The notes below the pieces were generated by a model that saw only the letters and a list, made by a program, of their open reading frames with translations, was not told the origin of the DNA and made no database searches. Position numbers and translations under genes: made by a program. Shown piece after piece: positions 5,914-11,565 of a stretch of 11,565 bases of DNA; within the stretch, counting starts at the first letter, position 1; each line of letters opens with the position of its first letter. The DNA comes from Campylobacterales bacterium (GTDB lineage Bacteria > Campylobacterota > Campylobacteria > Campylobacterales > Hydrogenimonadaceae): assembly GCA_027065635.1 (NCBI GenBank), contig JAMONQ010000081.1:1-11565 (forward strand), read 5' to 3'.

Positions 5914-6336
5914 ATGTCTATAAAAACCCCCTACCTGGCTACCGACAGCATAATAGAGTGTTTCGACGAGAGTGAGAACTTCCTGGGAATAGTTTTGATA
6001 GAGCGGAAAAACAGACCGCTCGGTACGGCTCTTCCCGGCGGCTTCGTAGAGGTAGGAGAGAGGGTAGAAGATGCCTGTAAAAGGGAGATGGAAGAGGAGA
6101 CCGGACTGAAAATCGAAATAGAGGATCTGCTGGGAGTCTATTCCGATCCGGATCGTGACCCGCGCTTTCACACCGTATCGGTAGTCTATATCAGCCGTGC
6201 TGTCGGCAGACCCAAAGCCGGAGACGACGCAAAGAGAACTGCACTTTACCATCTCTCCCGTATTCCGTGGGAGAGTCTGGTATTCGATCATGAAAAGATA
6301 CTCAGAGACTATCTGAAATTCAAGGAAAAGCACTAA
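5914..6336 (+). CDS. Nudix hydrolase, probable ADP-ribose pyrophosphatase type
   Basis: A 140-residue enzyme with a complete Nudix box from G43 to L65 (G-x5-E-x7-REMEEE-x-GL), in which the Glu residues bind catalytic Mg2+. The family hydrolyses nucleoside diphosphates linked to another moiety. The motif YSDPDRDPRFHTVSVVY (76-92) resembles small archaeal and bacterial ADP-ribose pyrophosphatases, which favours ADP-ribose or a related sugar nucleotide as substrate; this is inference. The ATG at 5914 is chosen because GAGGA (5903-5907) lies 6 nt upstream; an in-frame ATG at 5878 overlaps the promoter. The TAA stop abuts the murA ATG with no gap, so the two are almost certainly co-transcribed. 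Confidence 0.9.
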   Translation: MSIKTPYLATDSIIECFDESENFLGIVLIERKNRPLGTALPGGFVEVGERVEDACKREMEEETGLKIEIEDLLGVYSDPDRDPRFHTVSVVYISRAVGRPKAGDDAKRTALYHLSRIPWESLVFDHEKILRDYLKFKEKH

Positions 6337-7599
6337 ATGGACTATCTATCTATTTCCGGACCTGCCAGATTGAAAGGTGAAATAACCATTTCGGGGGCGA
6401 AAAACGCCGCGCTGCCCCTCATAGCGGCCACACTGCTCTCCGATGAGCCGTGCAGCCTGGAAAATGTACCGAATGTCGCCGATATACACACACTTTTGAA
6501 GCTGCTGGGAAAACTCGGCGGCAAATTCATTTTTGAAGATCATACGCTGAGTATAGACAACGAAGCCATAGACAATACGGTCGCGACATACGACATAGTA
6601 AAGACGATGCGCGCCTCCATTTTGGTACTCGGCCCTCTTCTTGCCCGCTTCGGGCGCTGCGAAGTGAGTCTGCCTGGCGGCTGTGCGATAGGCCAAAGAC
6701 CGATAGATCTGCATCTTAAAGCACTGGAGCAGATGGGGGCCCGCATAGAGATAAAAAACGGTTACGTAGTAGCGACCGCTCCTGATGGGTTGAGGGGAAC
6801 TCGAATAATTTTCGACAAGGTAACCGTAACCGGTAGTGAAAATATCATTATGGCTGCGGCTCTGGCGAAAGGAAAGACGGAGCTTATAAACGTGGCAAAA
6901 GAGCCTGAAGTGGTACAGTTATGTGAAGTGCTTTCCGAGGCCGGCGTGAAGATAGAGGGAGTAGGAAGCGACGAACTGATCGTTCACGGTACAGACAGAG
7001 AGCCGCTTAAACTGAAACCTTTTTCTATCATACCGGACCGTATCGAAGCCGGTACCTACCTTTGTGCGGCCGCTATCACCTACTCGAACGTTACACTACA
7101 CAACGTAAGAGCGGACCATCTGGACGCGGTAACGGCCAAACTGCACGAAGCAGGCTGCCGCATTGAAAACGGTGTAGGCTCCATGACAATATATCCGGCG
7201 GCCAGACTCAAGGCATTTGAGATATCGACTACCGAATATCCGGGATTTCCGACGGATATGCAGGCACAGTTCATGGCGCTCGCCACACAGGCGGAAGGCG
7301 TCAGCATAATAGAAGAGAGGCTCTTTGAAAACAGATTCATGCACGTCAGTGAATTGCAGCGACTGGGTGCGAGTATCCACCTCAAAGGACACACGGCCAC
7401 ACTCAACGGCCCTATCCAGCTTCTTGGAGCGGATGTCATGGCGACAGATCTAAGAGCGAGCAGCGCTTTGGTTCTTGCCGGTCTGGCGGCAAGCGGGACG
7501 ACAAACGTCCACCGAATATATCACCTCGACAGAGGATACGAAGCGTTACACGAAAAGCTCAAAGCTCTTGGTGCCGATATAAAAAGATTGAAGGAGTAG
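6337..7599 (+). CDS. murA: UDP-N-acetylglucosamine 1-carboxyvinyltransferase
   Basis: Catalyses the first committed step of peptidoglycan synthesis in the cytoplasm: transfer of enolpyruvate from PEP to UDP-GlcNAc. The 420-residue length is typical. Conserved residues are K22 in SGAKNA, the loop Cys C116 in LPGGCAIGQRP, D307 in YPGFPTD, R373 in DLRASSALVLAG and R399 in HLDRGYE. The Cys that fosfomycin alkylates is present, so the enzyme should be of the fosfomycin-sensitive type rather than the Cys-to-Asp type. The start codon directly follows the Nudix stop, with an AAGGA sequence inside the end of that gene as ribosome site. The final codons form one arm of a hairpin whose other arm is the end of hspR. 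Confidence 0.97.
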   Translation: MDYLSISGPARLKGEITISGAKNAALPLIAATLLSDEPCSLENVPNVADIHTLLKLLGKLGGKFIFEDHTLSIDNEAIDNTVATYDIVKTMRASILVLGPLLARFGRCEVSLPGGCAIGQRPIDLHLKALEQMGARIEIKNGYVVATAPDGLRGTRIIFDKVTVTGSENIIMAAALAKGKTELINVAKEPEVVQLCEVLSEAGVKIEGVGSDELIVHGTDREPLKLKPFSIIPDRIEAGTYLCAAAITYSNVTLHNVRADHLDAVTAKLHEAGCRIENGVGSMTIYPAARLKAFEISTTEYPGFPTDMQAQFMALATQAEGVSIIEERLFENRFMHVSELQRLGASIHLKGHTATLNGPIQLLGADVMATDLRASSALVLAGLAASGTTNVHRIYHLDRGYEALHEKLKALGADIKRLKE

Positions 7600-7620
7600 C
7601 GCTGCCCTACTCCTCTTCAA
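7581..7620 (-). terminator. Terminator of cbpA-hspR built from both converging gene ends
   Basis: TTGAA plus GGAGTAG (7588-7599) pairs with CTACTCC plus TTCAA (7607-7613, 7616-7620), leaving a 2-nt bulge (7614-7615) and a 7-nt loop. On the minus strand the hairpin is followed by TCTTTTT (7587-7581), the layout of an intrinsic terminator for hspR. In the + direction the following sequence is less T-rich, so termination of murA there would be weaker. Confidence 0.75.
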
Positions 7621-7981
7621 AGATTATGATTTCATAATTGTTTTTGGCGACTATCGCCTTGTGGCTGGGGATGGTACTGCCACCTTCACGTCTCTCGAGC
7701 TCGGCACGAAGCGAATCTATCTCCTCTTGCATCGCATCGATCTTCTCTTTCAACTGCATGATGATATCGACACCGGCAAGGTTTACGCCCAACTCCCTGG
7801 TAAGGCGCAATATCAATTTGATCCTGTCGATATCTCTTTGAGAGTAGAGGCGCATTCTACCCTGTGTTCTGGAAGGTTCTACCAGCCCCTCTCTTTCGTA
7901 CTGCCTTAGAGTTTGCGGGTGAATATTGAGCACTTTGGCAACTACGCTGATCAGATATACCGGTTCGTCATAACTATGCAT
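7607..7981 (-). CDS. hspR: HspR, MerR-family heat-shock repressor
   Basis: A 124-residue DNA-binding protein. The N-terminal winged helix-turn-helix carries the HspR signature VYLISVVAKVLNIHPQTLRQYEREGLVEPSRTQGRMRLYS (8-46). A coiled-coil stretch follows (about 74-99, KEKIDAMQEEIDSLRAELERRE), then a short acidic tail. In Helicobacter and Campylobacter HspR represses chaperone genes, with cbpA in its own operon. The ATG at 7981 is chosen because AGGAGG lies 5 nt upstream; the in-frame GTG at 7987 is part of the ribosome site itself. The gene overlaps the end of cbpA by 8 nt, implying translational coupling. A good terminator follows, formed with the end of murA. Confidence 0.93.
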   Translation of the reverse strand: MHSYDEPVYLISVVAKVLNIHPQTLRQYEREGLVEPSRTQGRMRLYSQRDIDRIKLILRLTRELGVNLAGVDIIMQLKEKIDAMQEEIDSLRAELERREGGSTIPSHKAIVAKNNYEIIIFEEE

Positions 7982-8858
7982 CTTCACCTCCTGGGAGCTT
8001 CTCCTGCATCATTTTAGCAAGTTCGGGATCGAGATCCTCTACTTTTGGAAGCACGATATTGGCTATTAGGTAGAGGTCTCCTTTTATTTTACTCTTTCTG
8101 TTCAAGGCACCAAGCCCCTTTACCCTGAACTTCTGACCGTTTTTGGTATTTTTCGGAACTTTCAGAGTAATCTCTTTTTCAAGTGTCTGAACTTTGATTT
8201 TTCCACCGAACATTGCGGTTTTAAGGGGTATATCGATTGTTTTGTACAGATCGTCCCCTCTTCTTTCATACTCCGGACTGGGAGCCACTTCAACTTTCAG
8301 CAAAAGATCTCCGCGTTGCCCGTTATATACCTTGCCCTTGCCTCTAATTCGAAGCGTCTCTCCGCTTTTTACGCCCGGAGGAATTCTGATGTCGAAATTT
8401 TCGCCGTTTAGCGAAACCGAATGGGTACCTCCCTGTACCGCGACATTGAACGGAATCGTAATCTTGGCGTGGATATCGAGATCCACGGCACCCATATCGA
8501 AACCGCCAAATCCTCCGAAGCCTCCCTGGGCACCGCCGCTAAAGCCTCCAAAGCCTCCGCCTCCGAAGATATTTCTCAAAATCTCGTCCAGATCCACATT
8601 GGCACCCTGGCCTCTCGCAAAATCGTGGAAGTTCTGCCCGCCGAAGATCTGGTCGCCAAACTGGTCATACTGCTTTTTCTTCTCCGGGTCGCTCAATACT
8701 TCGTACGCGGCATTTATCTCTTTGAATTTCTCTTCGGCACCAGGCTCCTTGTTTATATCAGGATGATACTTTCTCGCCAGTTTTCTATAGGCTCTTTTTA
8801 TCTCGTCGGCACTGGCGTTTTCACTTACACCCAGTGTCTCGTACAGACTCTTGCTCAT
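7974..8858 (-). CDS. cbpA: CbpA-type DnaJ co-chaperone
   Basis: A 294-residue J-domain protein that stimulates DnaK ATPase and delivers clients. The J domain (about 4-68) has the HPD motif at 32-34. A Gly/Phe-rich linker spans about 98-120, followed by two substrate-binding beta domains (about 125-275) and a short C-terminal tail. There is no CxxCxGxG zinc finger, which separates it from canonical DnaJ and points to the CbpA class. The ATG at 8858 has AAGGAG 8 nt upstream; an in-frame TTG at 8879 precedes that ribosome site and is rejected. Pairing with hspR matches the known cbpA-hspR operon of Campylobacterota and suggests HspR autorepression, though no clear HAIR operator is visible. Confidence 0.93.
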   Translation of the reverse strand: MSKSLYETLGVSENASADEIKRAYRKLARKYHPDINKEPGAEEKFKEINAAYEVLSDPEKKKQYDQFGDQIFGGQNFHDFARGQGANVDLDEILRNIFGGGGFGGFSGGAQGGFGGFGGFDMGAVDLDIHAKITIPFNVAVQGGTHSVSLNGENFDIRIPPGVKSGETLRIRGKGKVYNGQRGDLLLKVEVAPSPEYERRGDDLYKTIDIPLKTAMFGGKIKVQTLEKEITLKVPKNTKNGQKFRVKGLGALNRKSKIKGDLYLIANIVLPKVEDLDPELAKMMQEKLPGGEDA

Positions 8859-8895
8859 ACACTCTTCTCCTTGGTCCAAACCGATTTTTTGCCTT

Positions 8896-8925
8896 ATTAT
8901 ATCACAAAGGTTTAGTCCAAGTCAA
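8896..8925 (-). promoter_or_regulatory. Strong sigma70-type promoter of cbpA-hspR
   Basis: On the minus strand TTGACT (8925-8920) and a perfect TATAAT (8901-8896) are 18 bp apart, with TGTGA just before the -10. Transcription would begin near 8889, giving a leader of about 30 nt. This is the best full promoter in the window. A short inverted repeat AAGT-N6-ACTT (8919-8932) overlaps the -35 and could be an operator half-site, but it is weak. Confidence 0.75.
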
Positions 8926-8959
8926 TCAACTTATAATATACGAGGCACTTAAACCTGTA

Positions 8960-8985
8960 GAAGAAGACACTCTTGAGAAAGAGTG
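8960..8985 (-). terminator. Intrinsic terminator of purH
   Basis: Starting 8 nt after the purH stop, CACTCTT (8985-8979 on the minus strand), a 4-nt loop and AAGAGTG (8974-8968) form a perfect 7-bp stem. It is followed by a pyrimidine run, TCTTCTTCT. The tail is T-rich but interrupted, so termination may be partial. Confidence 0.55.
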
Positions 8986-8992
8986 CCGCAGA

Positions 8993-10525
8993 TCAGTGGA
9001 GAAAGTGGCGTCTACCTGTAAAGTATAGCGCTATACCGTGTTCGTCTGCCGCTTCGATCACTTCGTCGTCACGAATTGAACCTCCCGGCTCGATGATCGC
9101 CTTTACGCCTGCGGCGGCAGCGGCGTCGATCGAGTCTCTAAAAGGGAAAAAGGCTTCACTGGCCATCGCGGCTCCGGAAACATCAAGCCCTACCTCTTCC
9201 GCCTTTTTGAGTGCGCATCTTGCGGCATCGACGCGGCTCGTCATTCCCATACCTACGGCGACCATCGCTCCATCCTTGACATATACGACACAGTTGGACT
9301 TGGTCAGGGCCGCTACCTTCCATGCGATTTCAAGATCTTTCATCTCCTGTGCAGATGCCTCCCGTTTCGACTTGAGCTCTGCACTCTTTACTTCACCCGG
9401 CTCTACCCTGTCGGCATCCTGATAGACGAAACCGCCTCCGATATGCTTGAAGTCGTACATATCTTCGGAAACGAGCAGTCTGTCGCTATCGTATTCAAAA
9501 AGTTTTATACGTTTTTTGGAAGAGAAAACTTCGCGCGCTTCCTCTGTGATACGCCCGGCTATAACCACTTCAAGAAATATCTCGTTCATCTTTTCGGCCA
9601 GCGCCTTGTCCACTACACCGTTTACTGCCACTACCCCTCCGAAAGCCGATACCGGATCGCACTTCAACGCCTCGGTATAGGCATCCGTCAGTGAATCCCT
9701 TATCGCAAAGCCGCATGGATTGCCGTGTTTGACTATACAGACGGCGTTCTCGTTGCCGAAAGCCGCCGCGATCTTCACCGCACCGCTGATATCGGTCAGG
9801 TTGTTGAAGCTCGCTTCACCTTTGACTGTTTTGAAGTTCTTCGAGAAGAAGTCGTCAAACTCGTAAAGTGCACCTTTTTGGTGAGGATTCTCGCCATACC
9901 GTGTATCGAAAACCTTCTTTCCGACAATAAACTGCTTGTTGCCGAAGCCTTCGTTGAAACGCCGGTTCATATAGTTTGCGATCATGCTGTCGTATGCAGC
10001 CGTATGCTCGAAAGCCTTTATCATCAGTTCACGACGCAAAGACAAAGTATCCTCCTCGCTTTTCAAAGCGGAGAGGATATGCCCGTAATCCGCCGGATCC
10101 GTCACGATAAATACACTCTCGAAGTTCTTTGCGGCGCTGCGCACCATAGCCGGCCCGCCTATATCGATATTTTCTATTATCTCTTCAAAATCGTCAGTCC
10201 GATCGATCGTGGCCTTGAAAGGATAGAGGTTCACACAGACAAGATCTATAGCCTCCACCCCGAGCTCTCGGGCCTGATCGAGATGACTCTGTTTGTCTCT
10301 TCTATGCAAAATACCGCCGTGGATATAGGGGTTTAGTGTCTTTACCCTCCCCTCGAAGCACTCCGGAAACTTCGTAACTTCGTCTATCTCGATAGCCTCC
10401 ACACCGTTCTCTTTCAAAATCCTGTATGTACCGCCCGTAGAGACGATCTCCCATCCAAGCTCCTGCAGCCCCCTTGCAAAGTCGACCACACCGCTTTTAT
10501 CGCTGACGCTTATCAATGCACGCAT
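8993..10525 (-). CDS. purH: Bifunctional AICAR transformylase / IMP cyclohydrolase
   Basis: Carries out the last two steps of de novo IMP synthesis. The N-terminal MGS-like cyclohydrolase domain (about 1-190) includes SVSDKSG, STGGT, GRVKTLNP (59-66) and HGGIL. The C-terminal transformylase domain includes RYGENPHQ (209-216), the catalytic K266-H267 in VKHGNPCG, AFGGVV, SRVDA and the family-typical end TGRRHFLH. The 510-residue length is usual. The normally Asp-containing SDAFFPF motif reads SEAFFPF (456-462), a conservative change. The ATG at 10525 has AGGA 6 nt upstream; a longer in-frame GTG at 10561 would place the start inside the promoter -10. It appears to be a single-gene unit with its own promoter and terminator. 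Confidence 0.97.
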   Translation of the reverse strand: MRALISVSDKSGVVDFARGLQELGWEIVSTGGTYRILKENGVEAIEIDEVTKFPECFEGRVKTLNPYIHGGILHRRDKQSHLDQARELGVEAIDLVCVNLYPFKATIDRTDDFEEIIENIDIGGPAMVRSAAKNFESVFIVTDPADYGHILSALKSEEDTLSLRRELMIKAFEHTAAYDSMIANYMNRRFNEGFGNKQFIVGKKVFDTRYGENPHQKGALYEFDDFFSKNFKTVKGEASFNNLTDISGAVKIAAAFGNENAVCIVKHGNPCGFAIRDSLTDAYTEALKCDPVSAFGGVVAVNGVVDKALAEKMNEIFLEVVIAGRITEEAREVFSSKKRIKLFEYDSDRLLVSEDMYDFKHIGGGFVYQDADRVEPGEVKSAELKSKREASAQEMKDLEIAWKVAALTKSNCVVYVKDGAMVAVGMGMTSRVDAARCALKKAEEVGLDVSGAAMASEAFFPFRDSIDAAAAAGVKAIIEPGGSIRDDEVIEAADEHGIALYFTGRRHFLH

Positions 10526-10552
10526 TTTAGTTCCTGATGAAAGTTTTTGGCG

Positions 10553-10558
10553 ATTATA
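10553..10558 (-). promoter_or_regulatory. Extended -10 promoter of purH
   Basis: A perfect TATAAT on the minus strand is preceded by TG in the extended -10 register (GTGTATAAT). No TTGACA-like box lies 16-18 bp upstream. Transcription would start near 10546, about 20 nt before the ATG. I see no PurR-like operator or purine riboswitch in the short leader. Confidence 0.6.
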
Positions 10559-10641
10559 CACTTTTGGGGTTTATGTAGAGTTTAGAACCTTTTTTGATAC
10601 TGCGCCCTTTTAGCTTCCACACTCTTTGCACACAACTCCTT

Positions 10642-10647
10642 TACAAT
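10642..10647 (+). promoter_or_regulatory. Candidate -10 box of the metal-efflux operon
   Basis: TACAAT (five of six to consensus) lies 31 bp before the YtkA-like ATG. A clear -35 is not seen. No obvious long palindrome of the CueR or CusR kind is visible between 10562 and 10677. Confidence 0.35.
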
Positions 10648-10677
10648 AGCGTTACACAACCGATCAAGGAGGATGAA

Positions 10678-11061
10678 ATGAAACTATCGGCAATTTTGTT
10701 GGGCTTAGCGCTCGTCTTCACAACTTCCGGTGCCGCTTCTTATGAAAAGGTCGTCAAAATGAGGGGGCTGAAAGCGGAACTCATCTCCCAAAAACCTCTT
10801 ACGACGGGCAAGAACACCATAAAGTTGAGACTCTACAAATCATCAAAACCGCTCGAGAATGCCAAGGTGGCACTGAAAATATTCATGCCGGCCATGCCCG
10901 GAATGCCGTATATGGAGTCCAAAGTGAAAGCTGTGCCGCTTGGAAACGGAACGTACGAAGCTACATTCAATGCGGCGATGGGCGGAACATGGCAGGCTCA
11001 CATCTTCATCACGACCGAAGAGGGGAAAAAGTACCGTCTCAAAACATCTTTCAACCTGTAG
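10678..11061 (+). CDS. Secreted YtkA/FixH-like protein with Met-rich loop
   Basis: A 127-residue protein with a signal peptide (about 1-20, MKLSAILLGLALVFTTSGAA), so it is exported to the periplasm. The mature part is a single beta-sandwich-type domain resembling the YtkA/FixH family. The stretch FMPAMPGMPYM (69-79) carries four evenly spaced Met residues (70, 73, 76, 79), a pattern seen in soft-metal-binding proteins. Combined with the TolC-like gene 9 nt downstream, this suggests a periplasmic copper or silver chaperone or a pump accessory; that role is inference. The ATG at 10678 has AAGGAGG (10666-10672) with a 5-nt spacer; an earlier in-frame TTG at 10594 would include the promoter. No His or Cys metal cluster is seen. 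Confidence 0.85.
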   Translation: MKLSAILLGLALVFTTSGAASYEKVVKMRGLKAELISQKPLTTGKNTIKLRLYKSSKPLENAKVALKIFMPAMPGMPYMESKVKAVPLGNGTYEATFNAAMGGTWQAHIFITTEEGKKYRLKTSFNL

Positions 11062-11070
11062 GACCGAAAG

Positions 11071-11565
11071 ATGCGTACCCTGCTCATTCTATCCATCCTG
11101 GCGGCCGCTTTGCAAGCCGCCACTTTGCCGGAATTGATAGAGTCGGCCCGATCGAAACACCCGACACTCGAAGCTATAAAGGCCCGTATCAGGGCGGCCG
11201 ACTATGTTATCGAGAGCTCCAAAAATTTCGATAATCCGGTATTTGGCCTCGGTATCAGCGACATAAGAGTAGACAACCCAATGAACCGATCTTTGGAGCC
11301 TATGCAGACAAACTCCGTCTCCTTTTCCCAAAAGATTCCGTGGTTTGGAAAAACGGAGGCCAAATATGCTCTTGCCAGAGCGTCAAGAAGGGTACTTTCG
11401 GCCTCCTTCAAAGAGGCGGAAGCGATCCTTTTTGCAAGGATCAAAGAGAGTGTCTACAGACTCTGGGAGATACAAAGGCTCATGGAGGTGACTCGCAGGA
11501 GTATCGATCTGACGGAGCAGAATATCGAACTTTTCAGAGTCTATACGGCAACGAACGATTCAAGA
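11071..11565 (+). CDS. TolC/CusC-family outer-membrane efflux protein, 5' part
   Basis: An open frame that continues past the window end; 165 residues are visible of a family usually over 400. It starts with a signal peptide (about 1-17, MRTLLILSILAAALQAA) that lacks a lipobox Cys, unlike E. coli CusC. The typical first features of the outer-membrane efflux repeat follow: TLPELIESARSKHPTLEAIKARI (18-40), then a beta-barrel segment with NPVFGLGIS and VSFSQKIPWFGK (83-94). The Q-x-(I/F)-PWFGK motif is common in CzcC/CusC-type metal-efflux channels. A long helix follows. Such proteins form the outer-membrane part of tripartite RND pumps. AGGA (11060-11063) overlaps the previous stop codon and lies 7 nt before the ATG, so translation is probably coupled. 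CusB- and CusA-like genes would be expected downstream. Confidence 0.9.
   Translation, partial: MRTLLILSILAAALQAATLPELIESARSKHPTLEAIKARIRAADYVIESSKNFDNPVFGLGISDIRVDNPMNRSLEPMQTNSVSFSQKIPWFGKTEAKYALARASRRVLSASFKEAEAILFARIKESVYRLWEIQRLMEVTRRSIDLTEQNIELFRVYTATNDSR

Noticed and set aside
8194..8766. Open frame of 190 codons on the + strand opposite cbpA, rich in Pro and Lys
   Set aside because: The composition is the reverse-complement shadow of the Gly/Phe-rich linker of CbpA; no ribosome site or family signal.
8968..8985. CTTGAG within the hairpin as an HspR (HAIR) site
   Set aside because: Only one half-site is present and the arm spacing is wrong; position and T-rich tail fit a purH terminator better.
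9725..10336. Open frame of about 200 codons on the + strand opposite purH
   Set aside because: Antisense shadow of purH with no independent start signal.
10526..10561. Longer PurH from the GTG at 10561
   Set aside because: The extension would be encoded by the promoter -10 and leader; PurH proteins start at MRALISVSDKSG, which has its own AGGA.
10594..10677. N-terminal extension of the YtkA-like protein from a TTG at 10594
   Set aside because: It would bury the signal peptide 28 residues into the protein and cross the candidate promoter; AAGGAGG precedes the ATG at 10678.

Overview
The window reads as a chromosomal stretch of a Campylobacterota (Epsilonproteobacteria) bacterium. The evidence is a single-protein XerH-type recombinase with a dif-like site just upstream, a cbpA-hspR heat-shock pair, short intergenic gaps, and AT-rich promoters that mostly show only a good -10 box. 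A free-living, vent-type relative is plausible but is an inference. No plasmid, phage, insertion sequence, CRISPR array or RNA gene was found; the content is mostly housekeeping and regulation.

Layout. 20-547 (+) is a small lipoprotein of unknown role. It converges on a two-gene minus-strand unit (2547-554) of xerH and rnz (RNase Z), which overlap by a TTGA stop/start. The gap 2548-2761 is the densest regulatory stretch. It holds a dif-like inverted repeat beside xerH, a 22-bp perfect palindrome, a second inverted repeat, and three GAAC-N4-GTTC-type sites exactly 32 bp apart in front of a TetR-family gene (2762-3355, +). That gene converges on a LapD-like membrane receptor with decayed GGDEF and EAL domains (5253-3358, -). 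A 146-residue protein of unknown function (5832-5392, -) is divergent from a Nudix hydrolase-murA pair (5914-7599, +).

murA meets the cbpA-hspR operon (8858-7607, -) tail to tail. The two gene ends pair to form one hairpin with a T-tract on the hspR side. Upstream of cbpA lies a strong sigma70-type promoter, then the terminator and coding region of purH (10525-8993, -). Divergent from purH is the start of a probable metal-efflux operon (10678 onward, +): a secreted Met-rich YtkA/FixH-like protein, then a TolC/CusC-like outer-membrane channel cut by the window edge.

Functional themes are chromosome dimer resolution and tRNA 3' processing, peptidoglycan precursor synthesis, heat-shock control, purine synthesis, c-di-GMP sensing, and (inferred) copper or silver export. 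The points most worth a second look are the three phased operators of the TetR gene, the dif candidate with an overlapping short ORF upstream of xerH, the hairpin shared by the murA and hspR ends, and the LapD-like receptor without visible partners.
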